The notes under the pieces were generated by a model that worked only from the letters and a program-made list of their open reading frames with translations, had not been told where the DNA came from and did no database searches. A stretch of DNA of 64,000 nucleotides from Arachis hypogaea (taxonomy: Eukaryota; Streptophyta; Magnoliopsida; Fabales; Fabaceae): positions 22,294,890 to 22,358,889 of the forward strand of contig NC_092045.1 in NCBI RefSeq assembly GCF_003086295.3. Reading direction: 5' to 3'. Shown here piece by piece: positions 32,949 to 44,231 of the stretch. Positions within the stretch are counted from its first letter, which is position 1, and each line of letters opens with the position of its first letter. The translations under genes and the position numbers were made by a program.

Positions 32949-35198
32949 ATGAGCAGAAGCAAAGACAAAAGCATTCTTGTTGAGGCTGACCCTGAACCTG
33001 AAAGGACCTTAAAGCGAAAGCTAAGAGAAGCTAAGGCACAATTCTCTGTAGAGGACCTAACAGAAATCTTCAAAGAAGAAGAACCCATGGCAGCCGAAAA
33101 CAACAACAATGCCAACAATGCAAGGAAGGTGCTGGGTGACTTTACTGCACCTACTCCCGACTTCTATGGGAGAAGCATCTCCATCCCTGCCATTGGAGCA
33201 AACAACTTTGAGCTTAAGCCTCAATTAGTTTCTCTAATGCAACAGAATTGCAAGTTCCATGGACTTCCATTAGAAGATCCTCATCAGTTCTTAGCTGAGT
33301 TCTTGCAAATCTGTGACACTGTCAAGACTAATGGGGTTGACCCTGAGGTCTACAGACTTATGCTATTCCCTTTTGCTGTAAGAGACAGAGCTAGGACATG
33401 GTTGGACTCACAACCTAAAGAAAGCCTGAACTCTTGGGAAAAGCTAGTCAATGCCTTCTTGGCAAAGTTCTTTCCACCTCAAAAATTGAGTAAGCTTAGA
33501 GTGGAAGTCCAAACCTTCAGACAGAAGGAAGGAGAATCCCTTTATGAAGCTTGGGAAAGATACAAACAATTAATCAGAAAGTGTCCCTCTGACATGCTTT
33601 CTGAATGGAGCATCATAGGTATTTTCTATGATGGTCTCTCTGAACTATCCAAGATGTCTTTGGATAGCTCTGCTGGAGGATCTCTTCATCTGAAGAAGAC
33701 GCCTACAGAAGCTCAAGAACTAATTGAAATGGTTGCAAATAACCAATTCATGTACACTTCTGAAAGGAATCCTGTGAACAATGAGGCTAATCAGAAAAAA
33801 GGAGTTCTTGAGATTGATACTCTGAATGCCATATTGGCCCAGAACAAAATATTGACTCAGCAAGTCAATATGATTTCTCAAAGTCTGTCTGGAATGCAAA
33901 ATGCACCAAGCAGTACTAAGGAAGCTTCATCTGAAGAAGAAGCTTATGATCCTGAGAACCCTTCAATGGAAGAGGTGAATTACATGGGAGAACCCTATGG
34001 AAACACCTATAATCCTTCATGGAGAAATCATCCAAATCTCTCATGGAAGGATCAACAGAGACCTAAACAAGGTTTCAACAATAATAATGGTGGAAGAAAC
34101 AGGTTTAGCAATGGCAAGCCTTTTCCATCATCTTCTCAGCAACAGACAGAGAGTTCTAAGCAGAACACCTCTGACTTAGCAACCATGGTCTCTGATCTGA
34201 TCAAAACCACTCAAAGTTTCATGACTGAAACAAGGTCCTCCATTAAAAACTTGGAGGGACAAGTGGGTCAGCTGAGCAAGAAAATTACTGAACTCCCTCC
34301 TAGTACTCTTCCAAACAATACAGAAGAAAATCCAAAAGGAGAGTGCAAAGCCATCAACATGGCCGAATTTGGAGAGGAGGAAGAGGCAGTGAACGCCACT
34401 GAGGAAGACCTCAATGGACGTCTACTGACTTCCAATGAGTTCCCCAAAGAGGAACCATGGGAATCTGAGGCTCAAAATGAGACCATAGAGATTCCATTGG
34501 ACTTACTTCTGCCATTCATGAGCTCTGATGAGTATTCTTCCTCTGAAGAGGATGAGTATGTCACTGAAGAGCAAGTTGCTAAATACCTTGGAGCAATCAT
34601 GAAGCTAAATGACAAGTTATTTGGTAATGAGACTTGGGAGGATGAACCCCCTTTGCTCACCAAAGAACTAGATGACTTGTCTAGGCAGAAACTGCCTCAA
34701 AAGAGACAAGATCCTGGGAAGTTTTCAATACCTTGTACCATAGGCACCATGACCTTCAAGAAGGCCTTGTGTGACCTAGGGTCAAGTGTAAACCTCATGC
34801 CTCTCTCTGTAATGGAGAAGCTAGGGATCTTTGAGGTGCAAGCTGCAAAAATCTCACTAGAGATGGCAGACAATTCAAGAAAACAAGCTCATGGACTTGT
34901 AGAGGATGTTCTGGTAAAGGTTGAAGACCATTACATCCCTGCTGATTTCATAGTCCTAGAGACTGGGAAGTGCATGGATGAATCCATCATCCTTGGCAGA
35001 CCCTTCCTAGCCACAGAAAAGGCTGTGATTGATGTTGATAGAGGAGAATTGATCATTCAAGTGAATGAAGAATCTTTTGTGTTTGAGGCTCAAGGATATC
35101 CCTCTGTCACCATGGAGAGGAAGCATGAAGAGCTTCTCTCAAAACAGAGCCAAACAGAGCCCCTACATTCAAACTCTAAGTTTGGTGTTGGGAGGTGA
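32949..35198 (+). CDS. Gag-aspartic protease, copy 2, truncated at 749 aa by nested insertion
   Basis: Nearly identical to 24560-26899 through gag core, linker, protease (CDLGSS) and the first SKFGV repeat. The nested element inserted after GGGAGG and its first bases supply an in-frame TGA, so the ORF loses only about 30 C-terminal residues. The lost tail resumes at 43257-43349. The gag and protease domains stay intact, so the truncated product could still work if expressed. Confidence 0.9.
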   Translation: MSRSKDKSILVEADPEPERTLKRKLREAKAQFSVEDLTEIFKEEEPMAAENNNNANNARKVLGDFTAPTPDFYGRSISIPAIGANNFELKPQLVSLMQQNCKFHGLPLEDPHQFLAEFLQICDTVKTNGVDPEVYRLMLFPFAVRDRARTWLDSQPKESLNSWEKLVNAFLAKFFPPQKLSKLRVEVQTFRQKEGESLYEAWERYKQLIRKCPSDMLSEWSIIGIFYDGLSELSKMSLDSSAGGSLHLKKTPTEAQELIEMVANNQFMYTSERNPVNNEANQKKGVLEIDTLNAILAQNKILTQQVNMISQSLSGMQNAPSSTKEASSEEEAYDPENPSMEEVNYMGEPYGNTYNPSWRNHPNLSWKDQQRPKQGFNNNNGGRNRFSNGKPFPSSSQQQTESSKQNTSDLATMVSDLIKTTQSFMTETRSSIKNLEGQVGQLSKKITELPPSTLPNNTEENPKGECKAINMAEFGEEEEAVNATEEDLNGRLLTSNEFPKEEPWESEAQNETIEIPLDLLLPFMSSDEYSSSEEDEYVTEEQVAKYLGAIMKLNDKLFGNETWEDEPPLLTKELDDLSRQKLPQKRQDPGKFSIPCTIGTMTFKKALCDLGSSVNLMPLSVMEKLGIFEVQAAKISLEMADNSRKQAHGLVEDVLVKVEDHYIPADFIVLETGKCMDESIILGRPFLATEKAVIDVDRGELIIQVNEESFVFEAQGYPSVTMERKHEELLSKQSQTEPLHSNSKFGVGR
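35191..35195. repeat. Target duplication GGAGG of nested element, left copy
   Basis: GGAGG at left; AGAGG at 43252-43256. The uninterrupted copy 1 reads GGGAGGCC at this site, so the right copy carries one G-to-A change. Confidence 0.75.
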
Positions 35199-36754
35199 CG
35201 ATTGGATTTTTGACGGTTTAGAATTTTACAAATGAAATCTCGTCGAAGTATAGTCTCTAAACCAACAATAATCCTCTCATACAAAAATTTGTTTGTCACA
35301 AGTACAAACCCCTAAAATCTATAAACCGAAGTATTTAAACCTCGGGTCGTTCTCCCTAGGATTTACAATAAAGTGTTTTGTTATTGGTTGTGAGTTATAT
35401 TTGGGGTTTTAGAGGAGAAACATGAATAGTAAATGGTAAGAAAACTTTATTAACAAAATGGTCTTGGCAAGATTTGGTTGTCAAGGATCTTCATCATTAT
35501 CACTAGCCACAAGTATGGTAGTTGCAAGGATTAATCCCACTTAGTCATCCTTAAATCAATTAACAAAGGAAAGTCAAGTGAGTTATATCAATCCTAGTCC
35601 ATAAGTCCTAGCTTTCCACTAATTGGATTAATGAAGGCTAGAGTTAATGGCTATCAACTAGCAATCAATTGGACACTAGTGACTCAAGAAATCCTAAGTT
35701 ACCTTCTCAAGCCAAGAACATAAAATTCTACTCTAACATCCTCTCAAGCATTTCATCAAACACTTGGAGGGTAATGAAAGAAAGCATTTTTATTTGTAAG
35801 AATAAAAGGAATCAACAACCAACAATTACAAAGAATTAACAAAACAACAATCAACAACATCACAATCTCATGAATTATCTCAAATTGCATTATTAAAAGA
35901 AAACAAAAGAACAAGAATATCTCAATTACAAAACCTAGAAACAAAATAAGAGAAATTACAACAAGAGGATAGGGATAGAAAGAAGAACCAAAGTGTAGCA
36001 ATCACCACTTGAAGGTAGAAGTAGAAGGAGACTTGAATTAAACCTAGAATTATGAGATCCTAATCTAACCCTAATTCCTAATCCTAGAGAGAAGTGAGAG
36101 CTTCTCTCTCTAAAACTAACTATAACTCCTAAAACTAAGCTAATGATCAAAAGTATCTAAAAGTCTCTTGATTCCCCTTCAATACTTGACTTAAATAGCA
36201 TCAGAAATGAGTTGGATTGGGCCCACATGGCTCCTAAAATCGCTGGCCACATGTTGCATTAAGTGAACCAGATGGCAGCAACGGCGCGCGCGCGCAAAGT
36301 GCGCGTGCGCGCCCCTGAACGCGAAGCAATATATGGCAAATTTTATATCATTTCGAAGCCCCGGATGTTAGCTTTCCAACCCAACTGGAACCGCATCATT
36401 TGGACCTCTGTAGCTCAAGTTATGGTCAATTAAGTGCGAAGAGGTCGGCTTGACAGCTTTCCGGTTCTTTCATTTCTTCATGAGTTCTCCAACTTTACAT
36501 GCTTTTTCTTCATTCCCTTGATCCAATCTTTGCCTCCTAAATCTGAAATCACTTAACAAACATATCAAGGCATCTAATGGAATCAAGGTAAATTACATTT
36601 AGCTATTTTAAGACCTAAAAAGCATGTTTTCACTCTTAAGCACAATTAAAGGAGAATATACAAAACCATGCTATTTCATTGAGTAAATGTGGGTAAAAGG
36701 TGATAAAATCCCCTAAAATCAATACAAGATAAACCCTACAAATGGGGTTTGTCA
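35196..36754 (-). repeat. 3' LTR of nested element
   Basis: 1,559 bp; includes a GCGCGCGCGCAAAGTGCGCG tract near 36282-36312 that is 17 bp shorter in the partner. Confidence 0.92.
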
Positions 36755-39019
36755 ACCTCCCCACACTTAAACCAAGCATGTCCTCATGCTTAAGCCAAGA
36801 GAAAGCAAAGGGCATCAATATTTATTCTATGTAAATGAGCTATATGCAACCTAAACTATATGCGACTAAATGCAAAATGGTTTTACCTACTTGGTTAAAA
36901 ATAAATCAATCCTCCAAGTGCACGTATAAACGGGTAGGGCTAAGGTCATATGACGATTCATGAATCCTACCAATTCAAGTGTGGAAATGAAGTTCAAATA
37001 GACTTGCGAGAAGAACGCTCATGAAAGCCGGGAATCAAGGAATTGAGCATCGAACCCTCACCGGAAGTGTTTGCACTCTAGTCACTCGGTGTTTGGGGTT
37101 GATTCTCTCAATTCTCCCCTAATCATGCTTTCCAAGATTTGTTTATCTTCTAACAATCAACAATTATTCAATCCATGCATACAATTATCATGAGGTCTTT
37201 TCCTTAGGTTGTAATGGGGCTAGGGTCAAGGTAGGATCATATATGGCTAGTGGACTTAGGATTTGAATCTTTGATTAACTTAAACTTTCCCACCTAACCT
37301 ATATATGACCTATACAATTAAGTACTAATCTAACTACCCATTCCTCACTTTTTCACATACTCATGCATTTTTTTTTATTCATTTCACAACACATATGCAT
37401 TGATTTTATTTGAACTTTACTTTGGGGCATTTTGTCCCCTTTTTATTTCTTTCTTTTTCTTCTTTTCCTTTCTTTTTCTATTTTTTTTCTTTTCCTTTTC
37501 CATATTATTTTTTCTTTTCTTTTTCTTTTGTTTTTCTCATTTTTTTCTTTCTATATACAAGAACCTCAATGCATAAGGTTTTGCTTTTAATCAATACATG
37601 AGTATGTACCCAATTCCCAATATTTCCAATAATAATACAAAACTACCCTTTTATTCACCCAATATCCCAAGATTCCCACACTTGAATGATACTCACATAC
37701 ACTAGCCTAAGCTAATCAAAGATCCAAATTAAGGACTTTTATTGTTTTTCGCTTTAAGCTTGTAATGTGCTAAAATTAAGAACAAGTGGGTTAATCGTAG
37801 GCTCAAATTGGCTAACAAAGGAATATAAAAGGGTTGGCTATTTGGATAAGTGAGCTAAATGAAATGATGGCCTCAATCATATAAATGCATGAATACACAA
37901 AATAATGGACATAAAGAATCAAACAAATCAAAGATTATAATCATAGAAAGAGAATAATGCACACAAGAAGGAAAATAAGTGGTTATAAGATGTAACCACA
38001 CTATTAGGCTCAAAACTCACTTGCTTGTGTTCTTAGCTCAAAAACCATGTTCCAAAATACATTACTTCAAGCAAGTTCCACAAATTTTCTTTTTTCAAAT
38101 TGGTAGGGTGCCCTAAAACAGTTTCTTGGAAAGAAAATCATCACTCTAACCAAGTAGTCTTAATAAGAAAAAGGTAGTAAAATATGTATAAATTCTAACT
38201 TAACATGCAACCTATCATGCAAATGCAATAGCTAATCGAACAAAGAAAATAAAAATTTGGTGTTGAAAAGGAAAATTGTTACCCATGGAGATCGGTCAAA
38301 CGACCTCCCCACACTTGAAGATTGCACCGTCCTCGGTGCATGCAAAGAAAAGCAAGGTGGACGGGTTGCTACAATTGATGAGTTTATTCAAAGGGTTGTG
38401 CGGATGAACTTGTTTGTTGCCCCATTTAGAAGCTTTCTCATTCCTTTCCTTCTTGGTGGCCAACCTAGAAGGAGAGAAAAAGAAAGAAAATTAAGCCTAT
38501 AACAAAGACATCAAAGCAATTAGAACATAGGCGGGGCTAATGCCAAATAAGAGTATGGTTCTCTACTACATGGTAGCTACAACATGTGAGTAAGAAAACA
38601 ATTTAAGCAAAGGGCATATCAACTAATACTTGATGCAAGAGTAAAGTTAAAGCATGGAGAGTATATGGAGCATCAACATCAAATACACAAACAAGATTAG
38701 TGATACGCATGAAAGCATTTGATTCTATCCTAATTCAATGATGAAGCGGTACAAGAAAAAGAAAAAAACAAAGGGTAATGAATTAGGAAGGACTAAAGCA
38801 CTAATCTTGTGTGTTGACAAATATTGCAATTAATGTAACAAGTCATGAAGCACCAAAACAAATGCAAGAAATTCTCAACAATTGAGTGAGAGAATTCAAC
38901 ACCATTATTAAAATGAGAAATTCAGAAAATAAAATGAGAACAAATTATAGAATCAAATTAGAATGCAAAGAATAAAAGTATGCAAATGTAATAGACAAAA
39001 GAAAATGGAAGAAGAGAAA

Positions 39020-39081
39020 AAAAATTTTTTTTATATTTTTAATTTTTTTTATTTTTTTTTGTATTTTATTTATTTATTTAT

Positions 39082-39113
<32 letters not shown>

Positions 39114-39180
39114 ATTAAAAAAAATTTTTCTTTTTTTTTTATTTTTTATTTTTTTTATTTTTTATTAAAAGAGAAAAGAA
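39020..39180. repeat. A/T low-complexity and (AT)n tract
   Basis: Long T runs, TTTATTTATT and a short (TA)n run. Likely variable in length. Confidence 0.85.
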
Positions 39181-39285
39181 AAAGAAAAAAAAATCTTGCA
39201 AGAGAGGAAAAAGAAAAAAAATGAGAAAGAAAGAAGAAGAGAAGAGGAAAGAAGGAGAAAGGAGGAGAGAGAAAAGCAGGGTGCA

Positions 39286-39485
39286 AATCCGCGCGCGCGC
39301 GCACAGCGCGCTTACGCGTGGATGAGGTTGGGACGATCCGCGCGCGCGCGCACAGCGCGCTTACGCGTGGATGAGGTTGGGCTCCCAGCACAATGCTGGC
39401 GCAACGCGCGCACAACTCTCTGGTTTTTGTACCAGAAGTTGCAGAAGTGCAATGTGCGCGCGCGCGCACAGCGTGCTTACGCGCA
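39286..39485. repeat. Alternating CG repeats, tandem ~48-bp unit
   Basis: CCGCGCGCGCGCGCACAGCG followed by CGCTTACGCGTGGATGAGG occurs twice in tandem. A third degenerate copy (TGCGCGCGCGCGCACAGCGT) lies at about 39453. The alternating purine-pyrimidine runs could adopt Z-DNA. A related tract lies in the LTRs (36282, 42796). Confidence 0.88.
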
Positions 39486-39756
39486 CATGGCCGTTTTTTT
39501 TTTTTGCCCAGAAAGCAGAAAAAAAATGCCCAAGAGCTCCCTATAATGTCCAAAACTCTTCTTTATTCAATCACATATCAAATAATTCACATAAATGCAA
39601 TTTGATTTTAGGATTTATTCATCTACTACTAATGAATACAACATACTAACAACCAATCTTTACCAACAAATCAATATGAAATGAAAATCTACCTACAATG
39701 GCAACTCAAATCACTTATTAAACAAAACTAAAAGAGGATGGAAAGAGTTTACCATG

Positions 39757-39772
39757 GTGGGGTGTCTCCCAC
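39757..39772 (-). other. Hairpin downstream of the 594-aa ORF
   Basis: Minus strand GTGGG-AGACAC-CCCAC, preceded by AAGTGCTAG. It corresponds to TTGGG-AGGCAA-CCCAA after AAGCGCTTG in the Athila-like family, with a compensated stem pair. It lies about 50 bp after the ORF stop, the same relative position. Confidence 0.5.
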
Positions 39773-39822
39773 CTAGCACTTTTAGTTTAAGTCCTTAAGT
39801 TGGACATTTGAGAAGCTTATTG

Positions 39823-41580
39823 TCATGGTGGCTTATGTTTGTACTCATCCTTGAATCTCCAAGGATCTTTGCTTCTCAATTGGTTGACAGAATTTCCAAC
39901 CATCTTCACCAAACTTGGGCAAAGTTCTACCCAAGATATGAGCTCCCAAAATTGGTCTTCATGTTGTGATCCGGGATCCCATATCTTATTTTCACACCCA
40001 TCTTCTAGTTGATCATCATGATTCAACTTGGGTAGTAGGCATATAGAATTCTCCTTTATGCACCAAATTCTCCTTCTAGACCCATACAATTTAGCATTCC
40101 TCCAACCATAGTATTTATGCCTTGAGGGTTTAACCTTAATGAGCCTAACGTTCTTTTTCCAACCATTACACCACTCCCTCTTACTCTTAACTCCACAAAG
40201 AGCTCTAAGTTGACCATCATTTTCAATCAACCCATATTCAAGTGAGAAAGTGAAGCTTAGGGATAGAAATTTTACCCACTTGAATGTTATGTTAGGTGAT
40301 GGTGGCTTGGGAAGGACGACCTCCCCACACTTAGCCATTGTGATGTCTACGCTCTTGTGCTCTTTCCTTGTAACTTCCACCTCTTGACAACTTATATCAA
40401 TTTCAACCTCATCCCCTTTGTTACGTGGCTTGGTGTTGTCTTCAAGAGCTTCATCTTGTTTAATGGGAGGTGATTCAACCTTGGATAGGAATTCATTGAT
40501 GAATGAGTTCATCTCTTGATCAACCTCTTTATATTCTTCAATTTCAATATATACCATGCCAATTTCGTTATCCTTGGGAGGTTGTGCACACTCTTTTATA
40601 GTCTCAACTTCATGTCCAATGGGAGAGAATTCCATTGTAGAGAGGAACTCATCAATAATTGAATCCATCTCTTGATCAACCTCTTCAAAGTCTTCAACCA
40701 TGATGTGCTTTGGAGGTTGCGCACCCTCCTCAACATCAATGTCAAGCTTCTTGGAAGAGTTTTCCATGATGCTACATTCCCATGGACTCTCAACGTCTCC
40801 TAAATCTTTAACCACTTCTTCCTTTTCTTCAATAACCATAGGCTCCTCCAATTGCTCTAATACAAAATAGCCTCCCTCATTTTCCACCGGGTTTTCCAAT
40901 CTCTCCTTCATGCTATGATCTTCAATGGATTCTTCACATGTGGCCACGGAAGCACCTTGAGTGTTCAAAAATTTGTAGGCTAAGGTAGACACTACCTCGG
41001 TCAAGTTAGTCACAAACTCTAGGGTGTTCCTTTGCATATCCGCTTGTCCTTGAAGTAGCAATGTGAGAGAGTCATCTATTGGGGCTTGGGGTGGATAAGA
41101 GGGTTCATTATTTTGGAGAGAGGGTTTATAGTAGAAAGGTGGTTCTTCTTGGTGAGGGTATGGAGATGGTGTGCATTGAGGTGGTTCTTGAGAGTAATTG
41201 TGTTGGAATGGTGGTGGTTCCATGTATGGTTCATATGGCTCATAAGGTGGTGGGTATGGTGGATAAGGATTGGGGTCATATGGAGGGTTTTGGTGATATG
41301 GGGCTTGTGAGTATGGTTGAGCATCATGTTGAGGATAAGATTCATAGGTATATGGTGGTGGTTGATTGTCATAAAAGGAGTCACCATAACCATTGAATTG
41401 ACATGCATTAGGATGAGAATTATACCTATAAGTGTCCGGAGGTTGATGCCAATGGGAGTGATCAATTCCTTGAGGCTCCTCCCATCTTGGAGTGTTCCAT
41501 CCTTGGTACATGTTAGCATTGAAGTTCACATTCCCTACAACACAATTAGAGCCAAACTCATAGCCAAAGTGAGAACTCAT
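39823..41580 (-). CDS. Unknown accessory protein of non-autonomous retrotransposon, ~585 aa
   Basis: The frame is open from an ATG at 41607; the ATG at 41580 (MSSHFGYEFG) is the likelier start, because the nine preceding residues read like 5' UTR. Residues ~25-200 are rich in Pro, Tyr, Gln and Asn (PPYEPYEPYMEPPPF-type). Residues ~230-420 are acidic, with a repeated block EVDQEM(D/N)S(I/F)I(D/N)EFLS near 308 and 360. The C-terminus is basic and Trp-rich (KYYGWRNAKLYGSRRRIW, WELISWVELCPSL). I do not recognise a domain; similar ORFs are familiar from legume non-autonomous LTR elements. An intact frame over ~1.8 kb in a young element suggests selection at the source. Confidence 0.75.
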   Translation of the reverse strand: MSSHFGYEFGSNCVVGNVNFNANMYQGWNTPRWEEPQGIDHSHWHQPPDTYRYNSHPNACQFNGYGDSFYDNQPPPYTYESYPQHDAQPYSQAPYHQNPPYDPNPYPPYPPPYEPYEPYMEPPPFQHNYSQEPPQCTPSPYPHQEEPPFYYKPSLQNNEPSYPPQAPIDDSLTLLLQGQADMQRNTLEFVTNLTEVVSTLAYKFLNTQGASVATCEESIEDHSMKERLENPVENEGGYFVLEQLEEPMVIEEKEEVVKDLGDVESPWECSIMENSSKKLDIDVEEGAQPPKHIMVEDFEEVDQEMDSIIDEFLSTMEFSPIGHEVETIKECAQPPKDNEIGMVYIEIEEYKEVDQEMNSFINEFLSKVESPPIKQDEALEDNTKPRNKGDEVEIDISCQEVEVTRKEHKSVDITMAKCGEVVLPKPPSPNITFKWVKFLSLSFTFSLEYGLIENDGQLRALCGVKSKREWCNGWKKNVRLIKVKPSRHKYYGWRNAKLYGSRRRIWCIKENSICLLPKLNHDDQLEDGCENKIWDPGSQHEDQFWELISWVELCPSLVKMVGNSVNQLRSKDPWRFKDEYKHKPP

Positions 41581-41687
41581 TATGGAAAAACAAAATAAAA
41601 CTAACAAAAATTAAGAAACAAACAAAAGATAAACCTATTCACAATATTCACATATGTACAATAACCAATAACACAACACCATTGCAA

Positions 41688-41706
41688 ATCCCCGGCAACG
41701 GCGCCA
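41688..41706 (-). other. Primer binding site, tRNA-Asp (nested element)
   Basis: Minus strand TGGCGCCGTTGCCGGGGAT, 3 bp from the LTR end (6 bp in the Athila-like elements). Confidence 0.9.
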
Positions 41707-41709
41707 TTT

Positions 41710-43251
41710 TGACGATTGGATTTTTGACGGTTTAGAATTTTACAAATGAAATCTCGTCGAAGTATAGTCTCTAAACCAACAATAATCCTCTCATACAAAA
41801 ATTTGTTTGTCACAAGTACAAACCCCTAAAATCTATAAACCGAAGTATTTAAACCTCGGGTCGTTCTCCCTAGGATTTACAATAAAGTGTTTTGTTATTG
41901 GTTGTGAGTTATATTTGGGGTTTTAGAGGAGAAACATGAATAGTAAATGGTAAGAAAACTTTATTAACAAAATGGTCTTGGCAAGATTTGGTTGTCAAGG
42001 ATCTTCATCATTATCACTAGCCACAAGTATGGTAGTTGCAAGGATTAATCCCACTTAGTCATCCTTAAATCAATTAACAAAGGAAAGTCAAGTGAGTTAT
42101 ATCAATCCTAGTCCATAAGTCCTAGCTTTCCACTAATTGGATTAATGAAGGCTAGAGTTAATGGCTATCAACTAGCAATCAATTGGACACTAGTGACTCA
42201 AGAAATCCTAAGTTACCTTCTCAAGCCAAGAACATAAAATTCTACTCTAACATCCTCTCAAGCATTTCATCAAACACTTGGAGGGTAATGAAAGAAAGCA
42301 TTTTTATTTGTAAGAATAAAAGGAATCAACAACCAACAATTACAAAGAATTAACAAAACAACAATCAACAACATCACAATCTCATGAATTATCTCAAATT
42401 GCATTATTAAAAGAAAACAAAAGAACAAGAATATCTCAATTACAAAACCTAGAAACAAAATAAGAGAAATTACAACAAGAGGATAGGGATAGAAAGAAGA
42501 ACCAAAGTGTAGCAATCACCACTTGAAGGTAGAAGTAGAAGGAGACTTGAATTAAACCTAGAATTATGAGATCCTAATCTAACCCTAATTCCTAATCCTA
42601 GAGAGAAGTGAGAGCTTCTCTCTCTAAAACTAACTATAACTCCTAAAACTAAGCTAATGATCAAAAGTATCTAAAAGTCTCTTGATTCCCCTTCAATACT
42701 TGAATTAAATAGCATCAGAAATGAGTTGGATTGGGCCCACATGGCTCCTAAAATCGCTGGCCACATGTTGCATTAAGTGAACAAGATGGCAGCAACGGCG
42801 CGCGCGCGCCCCTGAACGCGAAGCAATATATGGCAAATTTTATATCATTTCGAAGCCCCAGATGTTAGCTTTCCAACCCAACTGGAACCGCATCATTTGG
42901 ACCTCTGTAGCTCAAGTTATGGTCAATTAAGTGCGAAGAGGTCGGCTTGACAGCTTTCCGGTTCTTTCATTTCTTCATGAGTTCTCCAACTTTACATGCT
43001 TTTTCTTCATTCCCTTGATCCAATCTTTGCCTCCTAAATCTGAAATCACTTAACAAACATATCAAGGCATCTAATGGAATCAAGGTAAATTACATTTAGC
43101 TATTTTAAGACCTAAAAAGCATGTTTTCACTCTTAAGCACAATTAAAGGAGAATATACAAAACCATGCTATTTCATTGAGTAAATGTGGGTAAAAGGTGA
43201 TAAAATCCCCTAAAATCAATACAAGATAAACCCTACAAATGGGGTTTGTCA
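41710..43251 (-). repeat. 5' LTR of nested element
   Basis: 1,542 bp; constant offset of 6,514 from the partner until the CG tract, where it is 17 bp shorter. Confidence 0.92.
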
Positions 43252-43349
43252 AGAGGCCACAACCAACTTCTAAGTTTGGTGTTGAACCCCCACATTCAAA
43301 CTTTAAGTTTGGTGTTGGGAGGTTCCAACATTGCTCTGAGCATCTGTGA
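43252..43349 (+). pseudogene. C-terminal remnant of gag-protease copy 2
   Basis: Continues the gag tail after the nested element, with two SKFGV-type repeats and the CATCTGTGA stop. It cannot be translated as part of gag because the nested LTR ends the frame upstream. Confidence 0.85.
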
Positions 43350-44231
43350 GGCTCCATGAGAGCCCTCTGTCAAGCTACTGACATTAAAGAAGCGCTTGTT
43401 GGGAGGCAACCCAATGTTATATTTTATCTATTTTTCCTTTATTATTTTATGTTTTCTGTAGGTTGATGATCATGAGAAGTCACAAAATCAATTGAAAAAG
43501 CAAAAACAGAATGAAAAACAGAAAGAAAAACAGCACACCCTGGAGGAAGACCCTGCTGGCGTTTAAACGCCAGTAAGGCTAGCAGATGGGCGTTTAACGC
43601 CCAGTCTGGCACCATTCTGGGCGTTTAACGCCAGAAAGGGGCACCAGACTGGCATTAAACGCCAGAAAAGGGCAAGAAGTTGGCGTTAAACGCCAGAAAG
43701 GGGCACCAGCCCGGCGTTTAATGCCAGAATTGGCACAAAGAGAAATTTTGCTCGCCACTTGGTGCAGGGATGACTTTTCCTTGACACCTCAGGATCTGTG
43801 GACCCCACAGGATCTCTACCTACCCCACCATTCTCTCTCTCTTCTTCACCCATTCACCAATCACCTCAACACCTCTTCCCCAAAAACCCTTCACCTATCA
43901 AATCCCATCTTTCTCTTCACCACTCACATCCATCCTTCATAAAACCCCACCTACCCCACCATTCAAATTCAAACCACTTTCCCTCCCAAACCCACCCATA
44001 CATGACCGAACCATAACCCTCCCCCCACTCCTATATAAACCCGTCTTCACTCCTTCATTTTCACACAACCTAAACACTACTTCTCCCCTCTTTTGGCCGA
44101 ACCACAAAGCCATCTCCATCTCCTCATTTCTTCTTCTTCTACTCTCTTCTTTCTTCTTTTGCTCGAGGACGAGCAAACCTTTTAAGTTTGGTGTGGTAAA
44201 AGCATTGCTTTTTGTTTTTCCATAACCATTT
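43350..44231 (+). other. Spacer between gag-protease and ORF2, internal 2
   Basis: Same content as 26900-27781: hairpin 43399-43414, palindrome array 43557-43734, hairpin/AAGTTTGGTGT box 44161-44194. Confidence 0.6.
43557..43734 (+). repeat. Palindrome array after gag (6 units)
   Basis: Same six units as 27107-27284; the last reads GGCGTTTAATGCC, with one C-to-T change. Confidence 0.92.

Larger units (their letters stand above)
36755..39822 (-). other. Non-coding 3' half of nested element
   Basis: Contains a polypyrimidine plus strand (37430-37560), a second CCTCCCCACACTTGA purine tract on the minus strand (38306-38320), A/T homopolymer and (AT)n low complexity (39020-39180), and alternating CG repeats (39286-39485). 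No credible gene. Confidence 0.6.
35196..43251 (-). mobile_element. Nested non-autonomous LTR retrotransposon, 8.06 kb (minus strand)
   Basis: LTRs at 35196-36754 and 41710-43251, TG...CA ends, tRNA-Asp primer site at 41688-41706 on the minus strand, and a purine-rich tract (complement of CCTCCCCACACTTAA, 36756-36770) by the 3' LTR. The LTRs differ by a 17-bp indel in a CG-rich tract and about three substitutions by eye, so the insertion is very recent. The only long ORF encodes a 594-residue protein of unknown function. No gag, protease, reverse transcriptase or integrase is seen. Confidence 0.93.

Noticed and set aside
37410..37601. Phe/Ser-rich 63-residue frame
   Set aside because: Translation of a TTTTC-type polypyrimidine tract; no start context or homology.
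39155..39553. Arg/Ala-rich frames on both strands over the CG repeats
   Set aside because: Produced by the alternating CG tandem repeats; no domain and no conservation of phase.
41079..41598. Plus-strand frames of 74-105 residues opposite the 594-residue ORF
   Set aside because: They are antisense shadows of the Pro/Tyr/His-rich coding sequence on the minus strand.
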